This document shows, one piece after another, positions 1 through 7,932 of a stretch of DNA of 64,000 bases. Within the stretch, counting starts at the first letter, position 1. The number at the start of each line of letters is the position of its first letter. The notes under the pieces are model-generated. The model ran no database searches. It had not been told where the DNA came from and saw nothing but the letters and a program-made list of their open reading frames with translations. Source of the stretch: Alphaproteobacteria bacterium (GTDB taxonomy: Bacteria; Pseudomonadota; Alphaproteobacteria; UBA7887); NCBI GenBank assembly GCA_030739735.1, contig JASLYQ010000007.1:1-64000 (forward strand), in the 5' to 3' direction. The translations under genes were made by a program, and so were the position numbers.

Positions 1-80
1 CAAGCGCTCGGCGCGCCTCTGCGGGCGTGTCTCCTTTGAGCGCCGAGTGCGGGCGGATGGTGTTGTAGTCGTGGCGCGCT
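1..80 (-). pseudogene. IS3-family transposase, C-terminal fragment
   Basis: The reverse strand reads DYNTIRPHSAL followed by KGDTPAEARRAL, the end of the integrase core of IS3-family OrfB transposases (known family motif). Upstream, at about base 80, homology stops abruptly and a dispersed repeat begins, so the catalytic part is missing. The 3' end runs off the window. It is a relic of an insertion sequence and marks the left side as accessory DNA. The exact IS is not identifiable from 26 residues. Confidence 0.7.
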
Positions 81-236
81 GAACTTTCCCAAGACCGCCC
101 ATTTTACGTCGCCACGGGCCAGTTAAGCCGGCAAAGAGAGGAAGGCGGAGACGGGCGTACGGAATGGTAGGTATCGAGCCTCCGCATCAACGTTTTGCCC
201 AAGTTCGGTAAAGGTGGCATCGAGCCCCCGCAACCA
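81..236. repeat. Dispersed repeat R, copy 1
   Basis: First of six copies of an intergenic repeat found only in the first 10.4 kb. Its core is the string GGCAAAGAGAGGAAGGCGG followed by GTACGGAATGGTAGGTATCGAG. This copy also has the left block GAACTTTCCCAAGACCG and the right block with GTTTTGCCCAAGTTCGG. Inside it, GTAGGTATCGAGCC and GGTGGCATCGAGCC form a direct repeat about 40 bases apart. The sequence is open on the reverse strand, but differences from copy 2 fall on all codon positions, so it does not look coding. Confidence 0.75.
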
Positions 237-242
237 ATAATT

Positions 243-281
243 AAGCCGCTAATCCAATGGGTTAGTGGCTTTTTTCTTTTT
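243..281 (+). terminator. Terminator-like hairpin after repeat copy 1
   Basis: AAGCCGCTAATCC pairs with GGTTAGTGGCTT around a short loop and runs into a T-rich tract on the plus strand. Hairpins with T tracts also follow repeat copies 2 and 3, so the hairpin may be part of the same mobile or transcribed unit. Confidence 0.6.
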
Positions 282-385
282 GACGCTAATGCCGACTCCC
301 AGAAAAGTGCGCGCGGGTTCAAAGGTTGACCCGTATCGGCATGGATTAAGCCCCATCTAGGAAATTCCGGTTTCTAATCTGATCC

Positions 386-817
386 CTAGGTTTGAGGGTC
401 GTTCTTAGAGCCGGGGTTATTGGACATGCCGGGAATGTCTTCTATCAAGTCGATAAACATGGGGTCGTCCGGGCCGGGTAGGGAGTTGCCGCCCTTGGCT
501 ATGTCATCTGGTGTGATGCCCGGTATGTAGCCACTTGTTTTAAAGGGGTTGGGCGCGAGAGGCGGCGGCATTGCCACAGAGGTGCCAAGCATATTGGGCA
601 CAGAGGCGGCGGCATTGCGGCTAATTTTTCCGATCGATGTCGAGAGTGTACGTGAAATTTTAGGCATCATCGAATCTGGATTTATAACGCGTACCGCTCC
701 GGGGGCTATCGGGGCCGCGGCAATACGTGCGTTCTGGGCCGCGGCTGGCTGCACGGTACCGAAGGCGAGGCTGAGGGCAGCGGCAATGGCGAAACTGCTC
801 GTGGTGGTAATACGCAC
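386..817 (-). CDS. Small secreted protein, paralog of the one at 9816-10136
   Basis: A 143-residue protein of unknown function with a clear Sec signal peptide (MRITTTSSFAIAAALSLAF, cleavage near AAAQ). The mature part is rich in Pro, Ser, Asn and Met and shows no known domain. A GTG start is used; the paralog has ATG at the same place. The segment ISRTLSTSIGKISRN recurs in the paralog, while the C-termini differ and the NPDSMMP block sits at a different position. About 125 bases of upstream DNA are also duplicated, including a CRP-like palindrome. A periplasmic or surface role is inferred only from the signal peptide. Confidence 0.55.
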   Translation of the reverse strand: MRITTTSSFAIAAALSLAFGTVQPAAAQNARIAAAPIAPGAVRVINPDSMMPKISRTLSTSIGKISRNAAASVPNMLGTSVAMPPPLAPNPFKTSGYIPGITPDDIAKGGNSLPGPDDPMFIDLIEDIPGMSNNPGSKNDPQT

Positions 818-907
818 GGTACTCTCCTATCTGTCTTCTGGCACCGCCCTGTGCGGGGCCGTGTTGTCTTGAACAATCAGAAGCTATGCTGGAAGGCGTG
901 ATGGAGA

Positions 908-923
908 AGTGACGCCTGTCACA
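908..923. promoter_or_regulatory. CRP/FNR-like palindrome upstream of the 386-817 gene
   Basis: On the reverse strand the sequence is TGTGACAGGCGTCACT, matching the CRP consensus TGTGA-N6-TCACA at 9 of 10 positions. It lies about 90 bases upstream of the GTG start. The identical 16 bases occur upstream of the paralog at 10227-10242, while flanking positions have diverged. Binding by a CRP-family regulator is an inference. Confidence 0.5.
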
Positions 924-997
924 AAGTAATCTTACTAGGGCGCTGAGCGCCGATTTTTCCGAGAGCCGTGGCCGCGGCCGCGATAGCGGCACCGCGA

Positions 998-1117
998 GGC
1001 AGTTAGGGCAGTAAAGAGAGGAAGGCGGAGGCGGGCGCACGAAATGGTAGGTATCGAGCCGCCGCATCAACGTTTTGGCCAAGTTCGGTATAGGTCGCAT
1101 CGAATCTCCTCGACCAA
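998..1117. repeat. Dispersed repeat R, copy 2
   Basis: Core AAAGAGAGGAAGGCGG and GGTAGGTATCGAGCC are intact, as is the right block GTTTTGGCCAAGTTCGG. The left block (CTTTCCCAAG) is absent: the core directly follows the duplicated upstream region of the secreted-protein gene. The right end, TCGAATCTCCTCGACCA, resembles a tRNA 3' end; this is a resemblance only. Confidence 0.75.
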
Positions 1118-1142
1118 CCTTTTCACGATAAAGCAATGAGTT

Positions 1143-1168
1143 AGCCGCCCTTTGGGGCGGCTTTTTTT
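1143..1168 (+). terminator. Intrinsic terminator after repeat copy 2
   Basis: A perfect stem AGCCGCCC / GGGCGGCT with loop TTTG is followed by a run of T on the plus strand. It is followed by GGTTGCAAAACGGTTGCACGCG, a pattern partly repeated after copy 3. Confidence 0.75.
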
Positions 1169-1261
1169 GTGTCCGGTTGCAAAACGGTTGCACGCGTTTT
1201 TTTGGCGCTGTCCGTGTCAGTTCGGTGTTCTCAATCGCACGTGTCCTTTCATCCTTTACTT

Positions 1262-1579
1262 TCAGAAATCTGAGTTATTTTCATTCCAAGGCGTCAGCGT
1301 CTTGTAGAAAATAGCCTGCTTAATGTTGGTGCCTTTTAAGTTAGTTGTGGAGATGTATACCTCACTCAAGTCAGTTCCACTCAAGTCTACCCCACACAAG
1401 GTAACCTCATTCAAGTTGGCCTTATACAACTTGGTGCCAATAAAGTCGGCACCAATAAAGTCGGCATATGGCTTGTTCGCTAAGCGTTTTTGTTCTGTTA
1501 ATTGTTTGGTTCGTCGCAGCTTCAGGGCGACGGTCAGAGGGTGTTGGTGAGGTGGTGAAGAAACGACCACGTATTTCAA
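1262..1579 (-). pseudogene. Truncated pentapeptide-repeat protein
   Basis: The 105-residue frame has about seven pentapeptides of the A(D/N)LxX kind and ends in TLTPWNENNSDF, closely matching the end of the full gene at 2695-3894 (TLTPWGEDNSGC). No signal peptide or N-terminal cap is present; residues 1-35 look unrelated. Downstream DNA (CAGTTCGG...TTACTTTCAG) is also shared with the full copy, so a segment was duplicated and then lost its 5' part. It could still be a short expressed protein, but a remnant is more likely. Confidence 0.5.
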
Positions 1580-1620
1580 CTATCTTTTGGTTTTTCGCCA
1601 GAGCGTGTTACGCTGCTGTG

Positions 1621-2064
1621 ATGAACGTGCGATTTACGCTAACGCTCACGGCGCTCGCCGCGTTGGTGCTGGCCGCCTGCAACGGCCAGAGATTGCCGGC
1701 CAGCACGGCGCCAATGACCGCCCAAGGGGACACCGGCGCCGCCTTTCAGCCGGTTACCGATGTGCCGATCCCAGACGGTGCGCGACTCGACAGCGAGCGC
1801 AGCCTGGTGCTCGGCGGGCAGGACAATTGGACCGGGCGGCTGGTGTTCAATGTCGGCGAATCCCCCTCCGAAGCGTTCGCCCTCTACCATCAGGAAATGC
1901 GGCGTTTTGGCTGGCGCCTAATCACCAGTGCGCAGTCTGAATCAAGCGTGCTGGCATTCTCTCAAGGAGAGCGCATTGCCACCATCCGGATCGAAGGCCG
2001 CAACCTTTCTGGCACCACCGTCACCATTATAATGTCGCCCCGCCATGCGGGCGGCGATAACTAG
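1621..2064 (+). CDS. Putative lipoprotein of unknown function
   Basis: A 147-residue protein starting at ATG 1621. The frame is open further upstream, but the upstream part overlaps the pentapeptide remnant and the signal peptide begins here. The lipobox LVLAAC places the lipidated Cys at residue 20. The mature part has a compact domain (about residues 50-140) with VPIPDGARLD, FNVGESPSEAFALYHQEM and GWRLI, like envelope lipoproteins described only as hypothetical in related bacteria. It stands alone, followed by a dispersed repeat and a terminator. Confidence 0.65.
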   Translation: MNVRFTLTLTALAALVLAACNGQRLPASTAPMTAQGDTGAAFQPVTDVPIPDGARLDSERSLVLGGQDNWTGRLVFNVGESPSEAFALYHQEMRRFGWRLITSAQSESSVLAFSQGERIATIRIEGRNLSGTTVTIIMSPRHAGGDN

Positions 2065-2173
2065 GTACAGGTGACGCCGCTCGGAGAACGAGGCGGGTGG
2101 TTTGAGCCGGGAGGCAGAGATGGAAAGTATTTTTATTTCTCCAACGGGCGTAAGAATCTTATCGCCCGCGACG

Positions 2174-2302
2174 CCGTGGTGCCATGGCCATGTGCCGGTG
2201 AACTTTCCCAAGCGCGGCCATTCTATGTCGCTACGAGCCACTTAGGCCGGCAAAGAGAGAAACGCGGAGACGGGCGTACGGAATGGTAGGTGTCGAACCC
2301 CT
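2174..2302. repeat. Dispersed repeat R, copy 3
   Basis: Shares the extended left block (GGTGCCATGGCCATGTGCCG, then GAACTTTCCCAAG) with copy 6 and the core with all copies. The right block with GTTTTGCCCAAG is missing. A terminator-like hairpin follows within 30 bases. Confidence 0.7.
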
Positions 2303-2325
2303 TCAGCAAATTGTATCAATGACTT

Positions 2326-2349
2326 AACCGCTCTTTGGGGCGGCTTTTT
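2326..2349 (+). terminator. Terminator-like hairpin after repeat copy 3
   Basis: AACCGCTC / GGGCGGC with loop TTTG and a T run, nearly the same as the hairpin after copy 2. About 30 bases later CTTGCACGCGTTTTT also matches the DNA after copy 2. The stretch from here to 2694 has no gene that I can recognise. Confidence 0.6.
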
Positions 2350-2694
2350 CGTGTCTGCTTACAGAATGCTTGCACGCGTTTTTGGAAAGTGCAGGCAAAA
2401 GGGCATCGAACCTGACGGTTAGGGGTTGATGTTAACTCCATGTTTGATGCAGGCCTAATCACCCTGGCCGACGATTATTCAGCGATCGTTAGCGATCGCG
2501 TCTTGGATATGTCCAGGGGTTACGGGCGGTTGTAGGGAAAACGCTAAGGCTCCCGGGGGGAACGAACGTCATATCCGTCGAAGGCTGCGATCGCCTATCA
2601 CCGCGAAGACATATTCGTCGCTTAAATAGTTGACCGATTTCGGTTCGTGTCAGTTCGGTTTTCTCAATCACACGTGCCCTTTCGTCCCTTACTT

Positions 2695-3894
2695 TCAGCA
2701 ACCTGAGTTATCTTCACCCCAAGGCGTCAGCGTCTTGCAGAAAATAGCGTGCTCAATGTTGGTATCATGCAAGTTAGTGGTGGAGAGGTCTACCTCACTC
2801 AAGTCTACCTCACTCAAGTCGGCCTCACTCAAGTTGGCACTACTCAAGTTGGCAAAACGCAAGTCGGCAAAACTCAAGTTGGCCTTACTCAAGTTGGCAA
2901 AACGCAAGTTGGCATTCTCCAAGTCGGCACCAATCAAGTCGGCGGAACTCAAGTTGGCACCAATCAAGTCGGCACCAATCAAGTAGGCAGAACTTAAGTT
3001 GGCATTCTCCAAGTCGGCACCAACCAACTTGGCAGAACCCAAGTCGGCATCACGCAAGTGGGCCTCTTTCAAGTCGGCACTCCTCAAGTCGGCAAAACGC
3101 AAGTTAGCACCAATTAAGTTGGCACCACTCAAGTTGGCACTCCACAAGTCTGCATAACTCAAGTTGGCACCACTCAAGTTGGTACCACCCAACTTGGCAC
3201 TCCTCAAGTTGGCACTACTCAAGTTGGCATTCTCCAAGTCGGCACCACTCAACTTGGCCAAAAACAAGTCGGCGCCACTCAAGTCGGCACCACCCAAGTC
3301 GGCACTACTCAAGTTGGCATTCTCCAAGTCGGCCTCACGTAAGTTAGCCTCACTCAAGTTGGCCTTCTCCAAGTTGGCAAAACTCAAGTAGGCAGAACTC
3401 AAGTTGGCCTTCTCCAAGTTGGCACTCCACAAGTAGGCAGAACTCAAGTTGGCCTTCTCCAAGTCGGCACCACCCAACTTGGCCAAAAACAAGTTGGCAT
3501 TCTCCAAGTCGGCTTCACGCAAGTCAGCTTCACTCAAGTTGGCCTTCTCCAAGTCGGCACCACCCAACTTGGCCAAAAACAAGTTGGCATTCTCCAAGTT
3601 GGCAAAACTCAAGTAGGCAGAACTCAAGTTGGCATTCTCCAAGTCGGCACCACCCAACTTGGCCAAAAACAAGTCGGCACCACCCAAGTCGGCACTACTC
3701 AAGTGGGCCTCACTCAAGTCGGCACTACTCAAGTTGGCCCCACTCAAGTTGGCCCCACTCAAATCACACTCTGCACAGCCATTGAGCGCTTGAAGTTTCA
3801 GGAGGTCAGTTTCATCAAATGCGGTGGCAGCTCCGCTGCCACAGAGGGCCATCGCCGAAACCAAGAGAGCAGTCAGTTTTTGGAAGTTCCACAT
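2695..3894 (-). CDS. Secreted pentapeptide-repeat protein
   Basis: A 399-residue protein with a signal peptide (residues 1-25), a short cap with two Cys (NGCAECDLSGANL) and then more than 50 tandem pentapeptides of the A(D/N)LxX pattern up to about residue 365. It ends in a tail with FCKTLTPWGEDNSGC, a form common at the end of exported alphaproteobacterial pentapeptide proteins. The fold should be a right-handed quadrilateral beta-helix in the periplasm or outside the cell. Longer blocks such as ENANLFLAKLGGADLE recur, showing recent internal duplication at DNA level. Function unknown; nothing suggests a Qnr-type gyrase role. Confidence 0.8.
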   Translation of the reverse strand: MWNFQKLTALLVSAMALCGSGAATAFDETDLLKLQALNGCAECDLSGANLSGANLSSADLSEAHLSSADLGGADLFLAKLGGADLENANLSSAYLSFANLENANLFLAKLGGADLEKANLSEADLREADLENANLFLAKLGGADLEKANLSSAYLWSANLEKANLSSAYLSFANLEKANLSEANLREADLENANLSSADLGGADLSGADLFLAKLSGADLENANLSSANLRSAKLGGTNLSGANLSYADLWSANLSGANLIGANLRFADLRSADLKEAHLRDADLGSAKLVGADLENANLSSAYLIGADLIGANLSSADLIGADLENANLRFANLSKANLSFADLRFANLSSANLSEADLSEVDLSEVDLSTTNLHDTNIEHAIFCKTLTPWGEDNSGC

Positions 3895-4305
3895 TATTTA
3901 CTGCCTCCCCCCTATTCTTCGTCATATCACGCGTTTAGCAGATCTACCACTTACCCTTGGATCAAGGAGCGTGATCCATGGTGCAGCACTACAACACGGT
4001 CAGGCTATCGCGCTCGACTACGACAATGTGCGCGCCAGAATCGACGACGGCTATCTCGGCTGACCCGGTGATTCGCACCCAGGTGCACGCTAAAACATCA
4101 AGCTCTAGTCCTGTTCGTGATAGACTCGCGTAAGGGCGATCCTGCTGCGACGGAGGCTGCGCAGAAATGCGTTCAGGGCATCAAGGATGGGGCGGCATGG
4201 ATTGTTCCGAGCGCGCCGCCTATAATCTTCAATATCAGCCGGTTCGGCTTCGGAATCGATGAATGGGCCAAACAACCTTAGGAATGGGCAAGGAATTTTC
4301 GTGAC
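3895..4305. other. Intergenic, possible gene remains
   Basis: No intact gene. A plus-strand frame ending at 4063 closes with AIALDYDNVRARIDDGYLG, and another ending near 4280 contains VIDSRKGDPAATEAAQKC and WIVPSAPPIIFNISRFGFG without a start codon. Both read like coding sequence but I cannot assign a family. I saw no convincing Zur box ahead of the DUF3299 gene at 4306. Confidence 0.3.
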
Positions 4306-5037
4306 ATGGTTGGTACTGTGAGATTTTCCATCCGGGATGGACTGCGTGGTGTGGCGGGGCTTTGGCTCGCTATGGTGGTGGTCGCTTCGGCTGAGGCCGA
4401 TCAGGCCAGGACCCTCCAGTGGGAGGATTTGCTGCCGGAGGCCCTGTACGATGTGGAAGTCAGGGCTGTGGCCCTGCAGGAAAAGATGAACCAGCTCACA
4501 CCCCAAGCGGTGGAAGCGTACCGGCGTGTGGCCGACGAGCGTCTGGTGCGTGACAAACTGGCTTCTGGCCTGATCACGGAAGAGGAGTTGAGCGACTGGG
4601 ACCGCCAATTGCTCGCTGACAAGCCAGGTGAGGTGAATCCGGACGCGGTGGCGTTCTGGGACGAGGTAGATAGCACGCGCGATGCGATGGAGGGGCTCGA
4701 CGGCGTGGTCGATGACCGGAACAACGGCCATCTCGTGCGTATTCCGGGATATGCCTTACCACTCGAGTTCGATGGTACCGCGGTCAGTGAGTTTTTGCTC
4801 GTGCCCTATGTCGGGGCCTGTATTCACTCGCCGCCACCGCCGCCCAATCAAATCGTGTTCATCAAGGTATCGGAGCCGTTCTCCAGCAAAGGGTTGTTCA
4901 CACCGGTGTGGGTCGAAGGAGTTCTGAATACAACTCTTGACTCGCACGAACTCTCCCTAGTAGATGGTAGAGCACCTATCGATGTCGGATACAGGATAGA
5001 GGGAGCGGTGGTGGCCCCGTACGAAGAAGAGTTTTGA
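4306..5037 (+). CDS. DUF3299 periplasmic protein
   Basis: A 243-residue exported protein: signal peptide 1-32, a helical charged region (about 36-130) and a C-terminal DUF3299 domain with LLVPYVGACIHSPPPPPNQ near residue 170 and GLFTPVWVEG near 205, the hallmark motifs of this family. It is 10 bases upstream of an ABC ATPase gene, and a permease gene follows. From memory, DUF3299 proteins sit beside MacB-like ABC transporters in zinc-responsive operons (zrg-type in Vibrio, PA4063-4066 in Pseudomonas), so a role in metal handling at the envelope is inferred. The His-rich binding protein of those operons is not present here. Confidence 0.75.
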   Translation: MVGTVRFSIRDGLRGVAGLWLAMVVVASAEADQARTLQWEDLLPEALYDVEVRAVALQEKMNQLTPQAVEAYRRVADERLVRDKLASGLITEEELSDWDRQLLADKPGEVNPDAVAFWDEVDSTRDAMEGLDGVVDDRNNGHLVRIPGYALPLEFDGTAVSEFLLVPYVGACIHSPPPPPNQIVFIKVSEPFSSKGLFTPVWVEGVLNTTLDSHELSLVDGRAPIDVGYRIEGAVVAPYEEEF

Positions 5038-5047
5038 GTAGAGTTCC

Positions 5048-5824
5048 ATGGGACTGACGGCAGAACGTGATAACCCTCGTCTAGAATCGGAATCGTATGG
5101 CGAGGGTGAAAAAGCCCTCCCGATCGTTGCGGTTCAGGACCTGAGCTTTCGTTGGAGTGTCCGGGCGCCCTATGTTCTGGGCATTGGCGAGCTCTCGATC
5201 CAACGCGGTGAGCGCATTTTTATTGAAGGCCCGAGCGGCAGCGGCAAAACCACGCTCTTAAATCTGCTCGCAGGCGTGGTGACGCCTGATTCCGGCCATA
5301 TCGTTATTCTTGGCACGGATATCGCCAGCTTGAGTGGCCCCGAGCGCGACGCCTTTCGGAGCGCCCATATAGGCTTGGTCTTTCAGATGTTCAATCTGAT
5401 TCCCTACCTGTCAGCGATTGAGAACGTGTTGCTGCCGTGCCGTTTTTCACATGCGCGTCGCGCTGCGCTGGCGGAAGCAGGCACCACGCCGCAGGAAGAG
5501 GCGCATCGCCTGTTTTCTCATTTACAGCTCGATTCCGAGCACCTCTTGCGCGGCTCCGTCACGCGCCTCAGTGCCGGCCAGCAGCAACGGGTTGCAGTGG
5601 CCCGTGCCTTGATCGGCAAGCCTGAACTCATGATATGTGATGAGCCGACCTCTGCGCTCGATGCCGACGCGGCGCGCGCCTTTCTCCAGCTGATTTCTGC
5701 CGAGGCGGCCGCCTCTGGGGCGACATTGGTGTTTGTCTCCCATGACCGGAGCCTTGCCGGTATGTTCGATCGCACGGTCGAACTGCCCAAGATCAACCAA
5801 CCTGCCGGAGCATTGGGGTCATGA
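5048..5824 (+). CDS. ABC transporter ATP-binding protein, MacB/LolD type
   Basis: A 258-residue ATPase. Walker A is GPSGSGKTTLL near residue 59, the Q-loop is VFQMFNLIPYLS, the signature is RLSAGQQQRVAVARAL (LSAGQ instead of LSGGQ), Walker B is LMICDEPTSALD and the switch His is in FVSHD. The size and Q-loop place it with the MacB/LolD mechanotransmission group. Its stop overlaps the permease ATG by four bases, implying coupled translation. It powers the permease encoded next, probably with the DUF3299 protein on the periplasmic side. Confidence 0.88.
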   Translation: MGLTAERDNPRLESESYGEGEKALPIVAVQDLSFRWSVRAPYVLGIGELSIQRGERIFIEGPSGSGKTTLLNLLAGVVTPDSGHIVILGTDIASLSGPERDAFRSAHIGLVFQMFNLIPYLSAIENVLLPCRFSHARRAALAEAGTTPQEEAHRLFSHLQLDSEHLLRGSVTRLSAGQQQRVAVARALIGKPELMICDEPTSALDADAARAFLQLISAEAAASGATLVFVSHDRSLAGMFDRTVELPKINQPAGALGS

Positions 5825-7089
5825 CCGCGCCGCTGTTTGGTCTGGCACGGCGAAGCCTGTTCAACCGGCGGGTTACGGCCGGCCTGACCGTGCTCACCAT
5901 TGGCCTCAGCGTCGCCCTGCTGCTGGGTGTCGAGACGGTCCGTTCCGGGGCACGGCTGAGCTTCACCAACACGATCTCGAGCACGGATCTAATCGTGGGC
6001 GCCCGTACGGGACCGACTCAACTGTTGCTCTACTCCGTGTTCCGCATTGGCAATGCGACCAATGGCATATCCTATGAAAGCTACGAGGAGGTCGCGAGCT
6101 GGCCCAACGTGGCTTGGGCCGTGCCGCTCTCCCTTGGCGATTCCCATCGCGGTTTCCGCGTCCTCGGAACCACAGATGAATATTTTTCATACTATCGATA
6201 TGGAAGAAAACAACCCCTGGCTTTTGCCGAAGGCGCGCCTTTCGCCGACGCGCATGACGCCGTGATTGGCGCCGATGTGGCGGACGCGCTAGGTTATAGC
6301 ATCGGCAGCTCACTCGTGGTCGCGCACGGGCTTGATTCCCTGGGCCAAACCGATCATGACGACGAGCCATTTCATGTCACCGGCGTGCTGGCCCGCACAG
6401 GCACCCCGATTGACCGCACCGTCCATGTCAGCCTGCAGGCGATCGAGCAGATTCATGACGGCTGGGAGGACGGCATGCCGCCTCGGCCGGGGCACGATAT
6501 CGAGAGGGAACACGAGCACGACATGGAAGCCGAGCCGCTGGCGATCACGGCTATCCTTCTCGGCGTAACGTCGAAGCTTGCGACGCTCGATATCCAGCGC
6601 AAGGTGAATACATACGAAGTCGAGCCCCTGCTCGCGATCCTGCCGGGCGCCACGCTGCAGGAACTATGGGACAGTATCGGCACACTGGAATCCGCCCTGC
6701 TGGCAATTTCGGTCATGGTCGTCGGCACGGGCCTGCTAGGCATGATGACGGTCAGCCTTGCCGCCTTGAACGAGCGTCGGCGCGAGATGGCGATCCTGCG
6801 ATCGGTTGGCGCGCGCCCGGCCCATATATTCGGCCTGCTTGTGCTCGAATCCGGCATACTGGCGCTGGCCGGAGCACTGGCTGGCCTGGCTATGCTTTAC
6901 GCTCTCTTGGGAGTCCTTCAGCCTTTCATCCAGGCAAGCTTCGGCTTGCATCTAACCATTGATGCGCCTTCGCTCTGGCAGTGGACCGTGCTTGGCCTAG
7001 TCGTTCTGGCAGGTTGCCTCGCCGGTATCATTCCAGCGACCCGCGCCTATCGCAACACTTTGGCCGACGGCCTGATCGTTCAGACCTAA
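5821..7089 (+). CDS. ABC transporter permease, FtsX/MacB-like, with His-rich loop
   Basis: A 422-residue permease with one transmembrane segment near residues 20-40, a large periplasmic domain and three C-terminal segments (about 290-315, 335-365, 385-405), the FtsX/MacB topology. The periplasmic domain carries two clusters of likely metal ligands: DHDDEPFH near residue 177 and GHDIEREHEHDMEAEP near 224. These clusters are not expected of a generic LolC or MacB protein and support a divalent-metal function. The substrate is not established. Confidence 0.82.
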   Translation: MTAPLFGLARRSLFNRRVTAGLTVLTIGLSVALLLGVETVRSGARLSFTNTISSTDLIVGARTGPTQLLLYSVFRIGNATNGISYESYEEVASWPNVAWAVPLSLGDSHRGFRVLGTTDEYFSYYRYGRKQPLAFAEGAPFADAHDAVIGADVADALGYSIGSSLVVAHGLDSLGQTDHDDEPFHVTGVLARTGTPIDRTVHVSLQAIEQIHDGWEDGMPPRPGHDIEREHEHDMEAEPLAITAILLGVTSKLATLDIQRKVNTYEVEPLLAILPGATLQELWDSIGTLESALLAISVMVVGTGLLGMMTVSLAALNERRREMAILRSVGARPAHIFGLLVLESGILALAGALAGLAMLYALLGVLQPFIQASFGLHLTIDAPSLWQWTVLGLVVLAGCLAGIIPATRAYRNTLADGLIVQT

Positions 7090-7113
7090 AAGGTCACGGG
7101 CTCTGCGGCTCGC

Positions 7114-7363
7114 ATGAATCCGCTTCGGGCTTGACGACGGCGATAGCCGGGGTGCGCTGAAGCTCGTCGACATCACCTCGACCTCGGAGTGGCAGGTCGG
7201 CACCGTAAGCCCCTACTTCGGCAGCCACGAGCTCAGCTATCTGCCATTTCCCGGAGAGATGATTACCGAGCGGACCAACCTCGCCTTCATTTACGTCTCT
7301 ATGGACAGCAAAAAAACTGTCGATCTCCGCGAATTTCTGAAGTCGCGGCTGGCGGAAGGTTAG
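7114..7363 (+). pseudogene. Unassigned gene remnant, C-terminal part
   Basis: An open frame of about 82 codons with no usable start codon near its beginning reads like real protein: LVDITSTSEWQVGTV, LSYLPFPGEMITERTN, LAFIYVSMDSKK and LREFLKSRLAEG before the stop. It lies between the permease and the SRPBCC gene. The family is not recognised. I treat it as the tail of a truncated gene. Confidence 0.35.
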
Positions 7364-7402
7364 CCGGAGGCCGCCTTGACTTAGAAAATATTTGGCCGCA
7401 AC

Positions 7403-7879
7403 GTGGACACATATGCGGTGGTGTGCCGGCCGCCGACAAACGGCAGCGTGCCGCACGCCCAGGCCCTGAATGTCAAGAAATCAGCTTCATTCAAGGCGAG
7501 CGCGGATGAGGTCTGGCACGTTATCAACGAATTCGGTAGTTTGCAAAAATGGCATCCGTGGTTCGCGGACTCCACATTGTACACTGAGAATGGTGCTCTG
7601 CATCGCTTGGTCGTGGCCAGTGACGGCGCCTGGGTCGTCGAGAGCTTGGAGGCTTATTCGTGGGCCGGCAAGTCGTACACCTACAGCATCGTCGACGGCG
7701 TATTCCCGATCGCGAACTACACCGCGACCATCGCGGTGAGTGAGTCCGGCACTGGCTCGACCATAACCTGGTCGTCGTCCTTTGACGCTGCGGGCATGGC
7801 GGACGAGGAAGTTGTGAAGCTCGTCATCGACGCCTATCAGACCGGCTTCAAGGGCATCGCCACAATCACCGGCGAATAG
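7403..7879 (+). CDS. SRPBCC (polyketide cyclase/Bet v 1-like) protein
   Basis: A 158-residue protein. From residue 24 it has the SRPBCC pattern: VKKSASFKASADEVWHVINE, then FGSLQKWHPWF, and a C-terminal helix VVKLVIDAYQTGFKG. Such START-like folds bind hydrophobic ligands. The first 22 residues end in PHAQALNVKKS, which looks like the end of a signal peptide whose hydrophobic core is missing; the N-terminus may therefore be damaged. No operon partner; a gene remnant precedes it and a dispersed repeat follows. Confidence 0.65.
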   Translation: MDTYAVVCRPPTNGSVPHAQALNVKKSASFKASADEVWHVINEFGSLQKWHPWFADSTLYTENGALHRLVVASDGAWVVESLEAYSWAGKSYTYSIVDGVFPIANYTATIAVSESGTGSTITWSSSFDAAGMADEEVVKLVIDAYQTGFKGIATITGE

Positions 7880-7932
7880 CGCCAGGAACCACAGGTGACT
7901 AGCCTGATTCAGGTGGTCCAGCCTTTATGAGA

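Noticed and set aside
104-322. Reverse-strand frame in repeat copy 1 whose product resembles that of copy 2 (PNL.KTLMRRLDTYH)
   Set aside because: Similarity comes from the shared DNA repeat; copies 3 to 6 break the frame and substitutions are not concentrated at third codon positions.
2749-3780. Dense short-period repetition that could suggest a CRISPR array or satellite DNA
   Set aside because: The period is 15 bases with no unique spacers, and the reverse strand is one continuous frame of pentapeptide repeats with a signal peptide.
4090-4305. Zur-type operator ahead of the DUF3299-ABC operon
   Set aside because: No clear palindrome of the Zur kind was visible, so zinc regulation remains only inferred from family context.
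4105-4731. Reverse-strand frame of 208 codons near the DUF3299 gene
   Set aside because: Most of it is antisense to the DUF3299 coding sequence, which has a signal peptide and family motifs.
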